Under the pieces are notes generated by a model. The model made no database searches, had not been told where the DNA came from, and was given only the letters and a program-made list of their open reading frames with translations. Source: Bradyrhizobium oligotrophicum S58 (GTDB lineage: Bacteria; Pseudomonadota; Alphaproteobacteria; Rhizobiales; Xanthobacteraceae). From it: 64,000 bases of DNA. A program made the position numbers and the translations under genes. Shown here piece after piece: positions 25,518-33,618 of this stretch. The stretch spans positions 1,426,001 to 1,490,000 of the forward strand of contig NC_020453.1 of the NCBI RefSeq assembly GCF_000344805.1, written 5' to 3'. The stretch's first letter is position 1; each line of letters starts with the position of its first letter.

Positions 25518-25931
25518 ATGCGGTTCATGGTGATCGTGAAGGCGACCAGGGACACGGAGGCCGGGATCCTGCCGACCACGGAGGAGTTCGCGGCGATGGG
25601 CCGGTTCAACGAGGAACTGGTCAAGGCCGGCATGATGGAGGCCGGCGAAGGCTTGCATCCAACGGCCAAGGGCGCGCGGATCGATTTCTCGGGTGGTGAG
25701 ACGCGCGTTGCGCGCGGTCCGTTCGATCTCTCGGTCGATTTGGCCGCCGGCTTCTGGATGATCAAGGCGCGCTCGCTCGACGAGGTGATCGAGCACATGA
25801 AGCGCGCGCCGTTCCCGAGCGGCCAGATCGAGATCCGGCAGGTCTATGCACCGGAGGATTTCGGCGAGACGTTCACGCCCGAGTTGCGTGAGCGGGTTGA
25901 GCGGCTGCGCGCGCAGGCCGCAAGGGGCTGA
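25518..25931 (+). CDS. YCII/DGPF-domain protein
   Basis: 137 aa, ATG with GGGGAG 7 bp upstream. Starts MRFMVIVKATRD and carries TAKGARIDFSGGE, RGPFDLSVDLAAGFWMI and QIEIRQVYAPEDFG, a DGPF-type YCII protein in which the DGP is replaced by RGP. First of three consecutive YCII-like genes behind an ECF42-type promoter. Function unknown; expected to be a small cytosolic dimer. Confidence 0.9.
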   Translation: MRFMVIVKATRDTEAGILPTTEEFAAMGRFNEELVKAGMMEAGEGLHPTAKGARIDFSGGETRVARGPFDLSVDLAAGFWMIKARSLDEVIEHMKRAPFPSGQIEIRQVYAPEDFGETFTPELRERVERLRAQAARG

Positions 25932-25965
25932 ACCAGGCGACGTCGTCAGGAGAGGAGGAGACGCG

Positions 25966-26382
25966 ATGCGATTCATGATGCTGATGATCCCGCTCGGCTA
26001 TGAGAGCGCGCCACCGGACGTGCAGCTCGACCCCGAGCGGGTCGCGGCGATGATGCGCTATAACGAGGCGCTGAAGGACGCCGGCGTGCTGATCACGCTG
26101 GAGGGACTGCATCCGCCGTCGATGGGCGCGCGGGTCTCGTTCGCAGGCGGCAAGCCGGTGGTGACCGATGGCCCGTTTGCCGAGGCCAAGGAGGTGCTCG
26201 GCGGCTATTGGATGATCGAGGTGGCCTCGCGCAACGAAGCGATCGCCTGGGCCAAGCAATGTCCGGCTTCCGAGAACGAGATCATCGAGATCCGCCAGGT
26301 CCAGGAAATGGCGGACTTTTCCGAAGAGGTGCAGCAGGCCGCGGCAGGCTTTTCCGAGCTGCCGCATGCCGGGCGCGCCTGA
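25966..26382 (+). CDS. YCII/DGPF-domain protein
   Basis: 138 aa, ATG after an AGGAGAGGAGGAG ribosome-binding stretch. Starts MRFMMLMIPLGYE; SMGARVSFAGGKPVV is followed by a canonical DGPFAEAKEVLGGYWMI box and EIIEIRQVQEMADF. Paralogous to the gene 34 bp upstream and probably co-transcribed with it. Confidence 0.92.
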   Translation: MRFMMLMIPLGYESAPPDVQLDPERVAAMMRYNEALKDAGVLITLEGLHPPSMGARVSFAGGKPVVTDGPFAEAKEVLGGYWMIEVASRNEAIAWAKQCPASENEIIEIRQVQEMADFSEEVQQAAAGFSELPHAGRA

Positions 26383-26413
26383 TCGATTCGTTTCACAACA
26401 GGAGGGAAGTGCA

Positions 26414-26785
26414 ATGAGCGACAACAGCAACACCTATCTCGCCGTGTTTCTCGGCAGCAGGACCAGTTCGTCCTGGAAGGCGTGGGAAGCGCTGTCGGAA
26501 GACGAGCGCAGGGCTCGGGAGCGGGAGGGCATGGCGGCCTGGCACGCCTGGGTCGACAAATACAAGGACGCGATCGCCGCGATGGGCGGGCCGCTCGGCA
26601 AGACCAAGCGGATCGACAAGGCCGGCGTCAACGACATCGCCAACGAGATGGGCGCGTTCACCGTGGTCCGCGCCGCCTCGCACGAGGACGCGGCGAAGAT
26701 GTTCGTGAACCATCCGCACTTCGCGATCTTCCCTGGCGAGCGGGTCGAGATCATGCCGGTGCTGCCGATTCCGGGCGGCGGCTAG
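26414..26785 (+). CDS. YCII-related small protein
   Basis: 123 aa, ATG with GGAGGG 7 bp upstream, 31 bp after the preceding YCII gene. MSDNSNTYLAVFLG, MAAWHAWVDKYKDAIAAMGG, GAFTVVRAASHEDAAKMF and HFAIFPGERVEIMPVLPIPG fit a divergent YCII-like fold without the DGPF box. Third gene of the operon. Role unknown. Confidence 0.82.
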   Translation: MSDNSNTYLAVFLGSRTSSSWKAWEALSEDERRAREREGMAAWHAWVDKYKDAIAAMGGPLGKTKRIDKAGVNDIANEMGAFTVVRAASHEDAAKMFVNHPHFAIFPGERVEIMPVLPIPGGG

Positions 26786-26863
26786 TTTCCGGGCGCAAGG
26801 TCGCGTCGCAGAGGAGAGCCGGCATCCAGCCCTGGTGCCGGTTCTGCTCCCGCGCGCACGCCC

Positions 26864-27265
26864 TCACGTGGGAAAATGCTCGACATGCGTCTCGGCAGTA
26901 CGGCCGAAATAGACCACGCGGCGGCCGGCAAACGACACCAGGTAGCCGGCGCAGCCGGCAGCCTTCGCCCGCTCGCAAAAGGCCACGTAGCTGTAATCGG
27001 CGGGATTGGCCTGCGCCCATCGCACCAGACGCGCGACCTCCTCCGCGTCGAAGGCAGATGCGACGCTTCCGGCTGACGGCTGCATTGCGAGCGCCGCATG
27101 GTCGCCGTCCGGCAGATAGAAGGTCTGGGTATTGCCGCGATAGTCGACCGTGTAGCCCTCGAAGCCCGCAGTGATCAGCCGGCCGACGATCTCCGGAAAG
27201 CTCAGGCTGCCGTCGTGGGCAGCATCGAGGCACGTCCTGGCAATGGTGATTCTGTCCGCGTCCAT
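26864..27265 (-). CDS. DUF1398 (YbcV-like) protein
   Basis: 133 aa, ATG start. FPEIVGRLITAGFEGYTVDY, QTFYLPDG, WAQANPADYSYVAFCERAKAAGCAGY and GRRVVYFGR correspond to the DUF1398 family (E. coli YbcV and relatives, once called phage-envelope-like). Function unknown. The next minus-strand gene upstream, marR-like, ends 33 bp away, so the two may be co-transcribed. Confidence 0.8.
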   Translation of the reverse strand: MDADRITIARTCLDAAHDGSLSFPEIVGRLITAGFEGYTVDYRGNTQTFYLPDGDHAALAMQPSAGSVASAFDAEEVARLVRWAQANPADYSYVAFCERAKAAGCAGYLVSFAGRRVVYFGRTAETHVEHFPT

Positions 27266-27298
27266 GTCGGCATCCTTCGTCGATAGGGTGAGGGGCGT

Positions 27299-27751
27299 TC
27301 AGTCCAAAGGGACCGTCTTGAGGCCGCGCCGTTCGGCGAGCACCTTCAGCAGGCGGTTGAGCGCGTGGTGCTCGCCTGTGCTGAGCACGCTGAAATAGGC
27401 AGCGTCATTCGCGTCGGCCAACGCGGCCAGCACCGGCACCTTGGACCGTCCGTCGGCGGTCAAGGTGAGGCGATGCGCGCGCTTGTCTTGCGGGTCCTCC
27501 GTTCGCGCAATCAGGCCTTTGGCCAGAAGCCGATCCGCAAGCTTGCTGATGGCCCCCCGCGTCAGGCCCATCCGTTCGGCCAGAACCGAGGGCGGCGTGG
27601 GGGGCTGTTCATAAAGCGCTCGCATGAACGACCATTCCGCCACCGTAACCCCTTCTGTCGCTACCTTCCGCGCAAAGTCCTGCGACACGGCGTTCGACAC
27701 CATTCGCATCCAGAAGCCAGTGTGGTCAGTCAGGTCCGAGATGGAGCCCAT
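27299..27751 (-). CDS. MarR-family regulator
   Basis: 150 aa, ATG start. Winged-helix DNA-binding core at about residues 38-105: LAERMGLTRGAISKLADRL is the recognition region and DPQDKRAHRLTLTADG the wing. MarR proteins are dimeric repressors that dissociate from DNA on binding phenolic or oxidative ligands. A 17-bp inverted repeat overlaps its own promoter, a strong sign of autorepression. DUF1398 downstream is the likely co-regulated gene. Confidence 0.94.
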   Translation of the reverse strand: MGSISDLTDHTGFWMRMVSNAVSQDFARKVATEGVTVAEWSFMRALYEQPPTPPSVLAERMGLTRGAISKLADRLLAKGLIARTEDPQDKRAHRLTLTADGRSKVPVLAALADANDAAYFSVLSTGEHHALNRLLKVLAERRGLKTVPLD

Positions 27752-27765
27752 GCGATCGCCATATG

Positions 27766-27805
27766 GTTGACCAGGAAACTAACTGCATTTAGTTTCCTAG
27801 TCAAC
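27766..27805. promoter_or_regulatory. MarR operator: 17-bp inverted repeat over the core promoter
   Basis: GTTGACCAGGAAACTAA (27766-27782) and TTAGTTTCCTAGTCAAC (27789-27805) are complementary at 16 of 17 positions around 6 bases. On the minus strand TTGACT (27799-27804) and TAGTTT (27776-27781) form -35/-10 hexamers with a 17-bp spacer inside the repeat, 25-50 bp before the regulator start. Confidence 0.75.
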
Positions 27806-27953
27806 TATATTTGATCGAGGTTGGAATCCAGATGGAAGCGGCCTGGGCCGCAAGCACCAGAGGAGCTCTTTCACACCGCTTCCTTGCGAGCGAAGCGAGG
27901 TGCGTGCGGCGACTATTGAGGCGTCCGAAATGTCTCTGGCTTCTTTTCACCCG

Positions 27954-27980
27954 GCTCATGTAAAAGCCCTTCACATGAGC
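27954..27980. promoter_or_regulatory. Inverted repeat across the TetR start codon
   Basis: GCTCATGT (27954-27961) and ACATGAGC (27973-27980), 11 bases apart; the right arm contains the ATG of the TetR gene. Placement suits autorepression. Confidence 0.55.
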
Positions 27981-28700
27981 TGGCGCAAGGAAGAGCGCCG
28001 CGCCGAGCGCGGCTATCATCACGGTAACCTCAAGGAGGCGCTGCTGCAGGCGGCGCTCGACCTGATCGCGCAGAAGGGCGCTGCCGGCTTCACCTTCGCC
28101 GACGCCGCCCGCATGGCCGGGGTCAGCCCCGCCGCGCCCTATCGCCATTTCCGCGATCGCGACGAACTGCTGTCGAGCATCGCGCAGCGCGGCTTCGAGC
28201 AGTTCGAGGCGCAGCTGTCCGCTGCCTGGGACGATGGCCGTCCCGACACGGTCACGGCGTTCGAGCGCGTCGGCAAGGCGTATCTGGCCTTCGCCCGCGA
28301 GGAGCCCGCGTTCTATTCGGCGATGTTCGAATCCGGCGTGGCGGCGGACTCCACCGCGGGCCTGTTGGCTGCGGGCGAGCGCGCGTTCGGCGTGATCCGC
28401 GCCGCCGCCGAGCGGCTGGCGGCGCTGGCGCCGCCCGGCGTGCCGCGCCCCCCCGCGCTGATGATGGCGCTGCACATCTGGTCGATGGCGCATGGCATCG
28501 CCTCGCTGTTCGCCCGCGGCGACGCCGCCCGCCGCAAGCTGCCGATGTCGCCGGAGGAGCTCTTGGAAGCCGAGGTGCTGATCTATCTGCGTGGGCTCGG
28601 CTTCCCCACCGACCGACGGTCCGCGTCGCCGTCGGGCGCTGAACCGCCGCCGCTGCCGGACGACGAGAAGCCGGCAGGGCCGTGGGGCCGGCCGAAATAA
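27975..28700 (+). CDS. TetR-family repressor
   Basis: 241 aa from the ATG of MSWRKEERRAERGYHHGNLK. The helix-turn-helix (ALDLIAQKGAAGFTFADAAR, AGVSPAAPYRHFRDRDELL) spans about residues 28-72; the C-terminal domain has AFAREEPAFYSAMFESG and LHIWSMAHGIASLFARGD, as in the TetR_C_33/WHG group. A Pro-rich tail ends the protein. Its start codon lies within an inverted repeat, and a perfect ATGTAAAT dyad precedes the next gene, so it may control itself and the DUF2852 gene. Confidence 0.92.
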   Translation: MSWRKEERRAERGYHHGNLKEALLQAALDLIAQKGAAGFTFADAARMAGVSPAAPYRHFRDRDELLSSIAQRGFEQFEAQLSAAWDDGRPDTVTAFERVGKAYLAFAREEPAFYSAMFESGVAADSTAGLLAAGERAFGVIRAAAERLAALAPPGVPRPPALMMALHIWSMAHGIASLFARGDAARRKLPMSPEELLEAEVLIYLRGLGFPTDRRSASPSGAEPPPLPDDEKPAGPWGRPK

Positions 28701-28750
28701 GGTTCAAAGACGGGCGAAAAATAATTCGGGCGACGCGTCAGGCGGTCGCC

Positions 28751-28796
28751 TTGACAAAATCAGGGGTTGGTCTAGCTATGTAAATGTTATTTACAT
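28751..28796 (+). promoter_or_regulatory. Promoter with perfect ATGTAAAT-N3-ATTTACAT operator
   Basis: A TTGACA -35 hexamer (28751-28756) is followed at 17-19 bp by a TAGCTATG -10-like stretch; the perfect palindrome ATGTAAATGTTATTTACAT (28778-28796) overlaps it, 9 bp before the DUF2852 start. ATGTAAA also occurs in the TetR start-site repeat, suggesting the same repressor. Confidence 0.65.
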
Positions 28797-28805
28797 TCAC
28801 ACGGC

Positions 28806-29315
28806 ATGGCGCCGCGAATGGAGAGGGAGATGGCCTACACCGCAGATGTCAATCGATGGCGCGGTTCGGAGGAGGAGCAGAGGTACCGGCCCCACATGAT
28901 GGAGTCGCCCTGGCACCCCGGCTGGATCGCGGTGACCGTGCTCGGCTTCATCATCTGGTGGCCGATCGGACTTGCCCTTCTCTTTTTCACACTCGGGAGC
29001 AGAAAGATGGCGTGCTGGAGCGGCGGTGATCGCTGGTCGAACAAGATGGAGCGGATGCAGTGGAAGATGGACCGCATGCGCGACAGGATGGAGCGCCGCG
29101 GCTTCGGTTTCGGCTTCTCGCAGCCCTCCACCAGCGGCAACCGCGCCTTCGACGAGTACCGCATGGAGACCTTGCGGCGCCTGGAAGAGGAGCAGCAGGA
29201 ATTCCGTGATTTCCTGACCCGGCTGCGCCACGCCAAGGACAAGGAAGAGTTCGACGCGTTCATGGCCCAGCACAAGCCGCGTCCGACTCCGCCGACCGAC
29301 CAGCCCCAGGGCTGA
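28806..29315 (+). CDS. DUF2852 membrane protein
   Basis: 169 aa from the first ATG; ATG at 28830 (MAYTADVN) is a possible alternative. PWHPGWIAVTVLGFIIWWPI followed by GLALLFFTLGS is one transmembrane hairpin or segment (~35-64), then a Met/Arg-rich stretch (NKMERMQWKMDRMRDRMERR) and an amphipathic C-terminal region (FDEYRMETLRRLEEEQQEF, AKDKEEFDAFM). This is the DUF2852 family of Rhizobiales; function unknown. Probably repressed through the palindrome in its promoter. A factor-independent terminator follows. Confidence 0.9.
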   Translation: MAPRMEREMAYTADVNRWRGSEEEQRYRPHMMESPWHPGWIAVTVLGFIIWWPIGLALLFFTLGSRKMACWSGGDRWSNKMERMQWKMDRMRDRMERRGFGFGFSQPSTSGNRAFDEYRMETLRRLEEEQQEFRDFLTRLRHAKDKEEFDAFMAQHKPRPTPPTDQPQG

Positions 29316-29380
29316 TCGAGAGCTGATCGCAGCCGACCCTGACGCCGCAGGGCTTTCAGCCCCCGCCCTGACCGCACAAG

Positions 29381-29415
29381 ACGCCCGCTTGCGGTTCCCC
29401 GCCGGCGGGCGTTTT
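29381..29415 (+). terminator. Rho-independent terminator after DUF2852 gene
   Basis: ACGCCCGC (29381-29388) pairs with GCGGGCGT (29405-29412) and is followed by TTT. The loop is 16 bases and can itself pair partly. Confidence 0.7.
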
Positions 29416-29564
29416 GCGTTTCCGGATACCGCACGCCTGCGGCGGCTCGCCGCTGCCGTTCGGCGACCGAATGCCCGGTCCGATCACAAGGGGCTGATCA
29501 CAAAGGCTCTATCTGGCTGTCCCGGCTGGACCTTTGACCTCCGCAAAACTCCGCGGTAACCCCG

Positions 29565-29593
29565 CCTTAACCCCGGACGGGGTTTGGTTAAGG
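29565..29593. promoter_or_regulatory. CCTTAACC/GGTTAAGG dyad upstream of tolQ
   Basis: CCTTAACC (29565-29572) and GGTTAAGG (29586-29593) are exact inverted copies about 200 bp before tolQ, in a 477-bp gap (29316-29792) without a convincing gene. TTAACC is the core of CtrA half-sites, but spacing differs from TTAA-N7-TTAA. Confidence 0.35.
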
Positions 29594-29792
29594 GGCGCTT
29601 ACGCGCGCCAAGAGCCCTTGTTTTGACACGTTGGCAGAGGAAGCAGGCCGCTTATGGCTTCGGCGGGCCTCTTAAAGCGATCAGTTCAGGGTTTTCTCGC
29701 GCAGGCGCTTTCCGCCGCGACGGCATCCGGCGTGGAACGGCGGCTGCATGGTCCCGGGGGTACCGGGATGGTTGGTTGAGAGGATATTGCGG

Positions 29793-30476
29793 ATGTCTGG
29801 CGATAGCACCGGCCTGTCCCTGATAGATCTGTTCGGCAATGCCGGCTGGGTGGTCCGGATCATCATGCTCGGCCTGATCTCCTGCTCGATCTGGGTGTGG
29901 GCGATCGCGATCGACAAGATGTTCCTGTTTTCGCGGACGCGCCGCTCGATGGACCGGTTCGAACAGGCGTTCTGGTCCGGAGAATCGATCGAGGAGCTGT
30001 ATCGGGTGCTGTCGGCGAAACCGACGCAATCCATGGCGGCGTGCTTCGTGGCGGCGATGCGGGAGTGGAAGCGTTCCTTCGAGGGCCATGCCCGCTCGTT
30101 TGCCGGCCTGCAGATGCGGATCGAGAAGGTGATGAACGTCTCGATCGCCCGCGAGATCGAGCGGCTGGAACGCCGGCTGCTGGTGCTTGCGACTGTCGGT
30201 TCCGCCGGCCCCTTCGTCGGCCTGTTCGGCACGGTGTGGGGCATCATGACCAGCTTCCAGGCGATCGCGGCGTCGAAGAACACCTCGCTGGCGGTGGTCG
30301 CGCCGGGCATCGCGGAGGCGCTGTTCGCCACGGCCATCGGCCTGATCGCGGCCATTCCGGCGACGATTTTCTACAACAAGTTCACCTCCGAGGTGAACCG
30401 GCAGGCGCAGCGGCTGGAAGGCTTCGCAGATGAATTTTCCGCCATCCTGTCCCGTCAGATCGACGAGCGGGGATGA
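29793..30476 (+). CDS. tolQ: Tol-Pal system proton channel TolQ
   Basis: 227 aa from the ATG of MSGDSTGLSLIDLFGNAG, AGAGGA upstream. MotA/TolQ/ExbB proton-channel family: three membrane segments (about 18-40, 130-155, 170-195), with GPFVGLFGTVWGIMTSF and AEALFATAIGLIAAIPA as the pore helices. TolQ with TolR energises TolA to drive outer-membrane constriction at division. First gene of tolQRAB. Confidence 0.96.
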   Translation: MSGDSTGLSLIDLFGNAGWVVRIIMLGLISCSIWVWAIAIDKMFLFSRTRRSMDRFEQAFWSGESIEELYRVLSAKPTQSMAACFVAAMREWKRSFEGHARSFAGLQMRIEKVMNVSIAREIERLERRLLVLATVGSAGPFVGLFGTVWGIMTSFQAIAASKNTSLAVVAPGIAEALFATAIGLIAAIPATIFYNKFTSEVNRQAQRLEGFADEFSAILSRQIDERG

Positions 30477-30515
30477 GGGCGGGTATAATGGCGTCCGGAT
30501 CGTGAGTACCAGACC

Positions 30516-30991
<476 letters not shown>

Positions 30992-30995
<4 letters not shown>

Positions 30996-32026
30996 CGTTC
31001 AAAGACCTCATGCAGTTCGTTCGGACGCGCAAGGGCACGGCTCTGTCCGTGGCCCTGCACGTGTCCGTGCTGTGCTGGGGTCTGTTCAGCTTCTCCGCAC
31101 GCTCGATGGTGGCGCCGCCGGAGGATCTGGTGCCGGTCGACGTCATCTCCGAGGACAACACCTCCAAGGCCAAGGCCGGCGCGCTGACCGGCAAGAAGGA
31201 AGCGCAGAAGCTGCTGGCCGACAAGATCGGCGAGAAGAAGCCGACCGAGGACATCGTCGGCAAGGTCGATCCCAAGCCGGTGACCGAGACCGACGCCGCG
31301 CCGACGCCGCAGCCGAAGCCGGAGAAGCCCGTCGAGAAGAAGCCTGATCCGCCGAAGCCGGTCGAGAAGAAACCCGATCCGCCAAAGCCCGTGGCCGAGA
31401 CCAAGCCGGAGCCGCCCAAGCCCGCGCCCGCCGAGAAGCCGAAGCCGGAAGAGAAGAAGCCTGATCCCTTCAACCCGGATCAGATCGCCAGCGTCCTGAA
31501 CAAGGATAAGGCCAAGCAGCCGCCGAAGCCGCAGCAGGCCGCCGCCGCCACGCCGGAGCCGCCAAAGCACAAGAGCGAGCGAAAGTACGATGCTGAGCGG
31601 ATCGCGAGCCTCATCAATCAAAAGGATCCAACGCGACAGGCGGTGACGGGGACGGAGCTGAATGCGAATGCAGCGTTAGGATCGGCCAGGGGCATGAGCG
31701 ACAGCAATCTCGCGAGCTTGCAGGGAGCCTTCATGGCTGCCGTGAAGCGTTGCTATAACTTCCCCTATAACGGTCCGGATGCCGATCAGTTTTGGGCGGA
31801 CGTCGATATCTACCTCCAGCCCGACGGAACCGTCGCGTCAATGTCGACGATAAAGGTGGGCGGACCGTCGCGTTCGGTTGCCAATGCAATCGCGGAGAAT
31901 GGCAAGCGGGCCACACAACAGTGTCAGGTGTACAGCTTCCTGCCAAAGCAGCAGTATAATTCTTGGAAGATGATGCCGATGAGATTTTGCATCGGCGATC
32001 GTGAGCGGTGCGGACCGCAAGATTGA
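30992..32026 (+). CDS. tolA: TolA-like periplasm-spanning protein
   Basis: 344 aa. One N-terminal transmembrane segment ([20 protein letters not shown]), a long Lys/Pro/Glu-rich periplasmic region with the repeated unit [10 protein letters not shown] at about residues 110-140, and a C-terminal domain ([20 protein letters not shown] ... VKVxxxPxxS-type strand [16 protein letters not shown] ... [15 protein letters not shown]) of the TolA/TonB C-terminal kind. In E. coli the linker is Ala/Lys helical; here it is proline-rich, as usual in Alphaproteobacteria. Overlaps tolR by 4 bp. Confidence 0.93.
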
Positions 32027-32042
32027 AGGTAATCGTCAAGCG

Positions 32043-33368
32043 ATGAGCATGACAAGATCAATAACTCGCCGCAAATTCATTGTCGCTGGCGCCTCGTCTA
32101 TCGCTGCGATCAGCGCAGGCAGCGCTTTCGCGCAACGCCTGCAGATCAATCCGGAATCCAAGCCGATCCCGATCGCGATTCCGCCGTTTGTACCCGGCGG
32201 ACCCGGTGATGCCGACGTCGCCAACGGTATCGCGCAGGTCATCACCAACAATCTGAAGCGCAGCGGATATTTTGCGCCGCTCGATCAGGCTGCATTCGCC
32301 GAGCGCATCACCAATTTCGACCAGGTGCCGCAGTTCGCGAGCTGGAAGCCGCTCAACGTGCAGGGACTGCTGACCGGCCGCGCCACCCGACAGAGCGATG
32401 GGCGGCTGAAGGCCGAGTTCAGGCTGTGGGACGTCAATTCGGGACAGCAGTCGGCAGCCCAGCAATACGTCACCGCGCCCGAATACTGGCGGCGCATCGC
32501 CCACATCATCTCTGACCAGATCTACACCACCCTGCTCGGCGAGAAAGGCTATTTCGACAGCCGCGTCGTGTTCGTCGACGAGAGCGGTCCGTCGGAGCGG
32601 CGCGTCAAGCGGCTGGCGCTGATGGATCAGGACGGCGCCAACGTCCGCTATCTCACCCGCGGCGCCGACCTCGTGCTGACGCCGCGGTTCTCGCCGTCGA
32701 GCCAGGAAATCACCTACATGGAGTTCGGGCAGGGCGACCCGAGGGTCTATCTGTTCAACATCGAGACCGGGCAGCGCGAGATCGTCGGCAACTTCCCCGG
32801 CATGTCGTTCTCGCCGCGCTTCTCGCCCGACGGCCAGCGCATCATTCTCAGCCTGCAGCAGGGCGGCAATTCCAATCTGTTCGTCATGGACCTGCGCTCG
32901 CGCACGACGACGCGGCTCACCGACACGCCGGCGATCGACACCTCACCGTGCTATTCGCCGGACGGCAGCCAGCTCTGCTTCGAGTCCGATCGTGGCGGCA
33001 AGCCGCAGATCTACGTGATGTCCGCCAGCGGCGGCAGCGCCCAGCGCATCTCGTTCGGCGAGGGCAGCTACTCGACGCCGGTGTGGTCGCCGCGCGGCGA
33101 CTACATCGCCTTCACCAAGCAGGGCGGCGGCCAGTTCGCGATCGGCATCATGAAGACCGACGGCTCGGGCGAGCGCATCCTCACCGCCGGCTTCCACAAT
33201 GAGGGCCCGACCTTCTCGCCCAACGGCCGCGTGCTGATGTTCTTCCGCGATCCCGGCGGCACCGCCGGTCCGTCGCTGTATTCGATCGACGTTTCCGGTC
33301 GTTTCGAGCAGAAGGTTCCGACGCCCGGCTTCGCCTCGGATCCGGCCTGGTCGCCGCTGCTGTCGTGA
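32043..33368 (+). CDS. tolB: Tol-Pal system beta-propeller protein TolB
   Basis: 441 aa from ATG 32043 (ATG 32049 also possible). Signal region [20 protein letters not shown] has a TRRKF twin-arginine-like motif and cleavage after SAFA. The N-terminal domain ([12 protein letters not shown] ... [12 protein letters not shown]) precedes a six-bladed propeller with repeated [24 protein letters not shown] units. TolB is periplasmic and binds Pal. Follows tolA by 16 bp; a hairpin lies just after the stop. Confidence 0.96.
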   Translation: MSMTRSITRRKFIVAGASSIAAISAGSAFAQRLQINPESKPIPIAIPPFVPGGPGDADVANGIAQVITNNLKRSGYFAPLDQAAFAERITNFDQVPQFASWKPLNVQGLLTGRATRQSDGRLKAEFRLWDVNSGQQSAAQQYVTAPEYWRRIAHIISDQIYTTLLGEKGYFDSRVVFVDESGPSERRVKRLALMDQDGANVRYLTRGADLVLTPRFSPSSQEITYMEFGQGDPRVYLFNIETGQREIVGNFPGMSFSPRFSPDGQRIILSLQQGGNSNLFVMDLRSRTTTRLTDTPAIDTSPCYSPDGSQLCFESDRGGKPQIYVMSASGGSAQRISFGEGSYSTPVWSPRGDYIAFTKQGGGQFAIGIMKTDGSGERILTAGFHNEGPTFSPNGRVLMFFRDPGGTAGPSLYSIDVSGRFEQKVPTPGFASDPAWSPLLS

Positions 33369-33373
33369 CGGAA

Positions 33374-33394
33374 AGCGGGCCGGACGGGCCCGCT
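33374..33394 (+). terminator. Hairpin after tolB
   Basis: AGCGGGCC (33374-33381) pairs with GGCCCGCT (33387-33394). No U-tract follows, so termination efficiency is uncertain. The remaining gap to 33618 shows nothing further. Confidence 0.4.
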
Positions 33395-33618
33395 CACGCC
33401 GCCGCGCGCGCGCCCTTTCCTAGATCGCGCGATGCGTGTTTTTGAAAAAAATAGAACCATTCGTTGCAGGAACCGGGTAGTGTTCGCCTAGTTCTCTGAA
33501 TTTTCGGCGAAATCTGCGCTGTTCGCGGCTGCGGCAACGATGCGCTAACGATGTTCCCTCAGAAAGACTTCACCTGCGAACGGTAATAGTACGCACCGAA
33601 CAGGACGCGTGCGCACGA

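Noticed and set aside
28701..28750. Possible fourth ECF42-type promoter
   Set aside because: A GCGAAAAATAATTC block resembles the others, but CGTCAGG replaces TGTCGG and no CGTC lies 17 bp downstream.
29584..29823. 79-aa frame upstream of tolQ
   Set aside because: Overlaps the tolQ start, Arg/Gly-rich, no ribosome-binding site.
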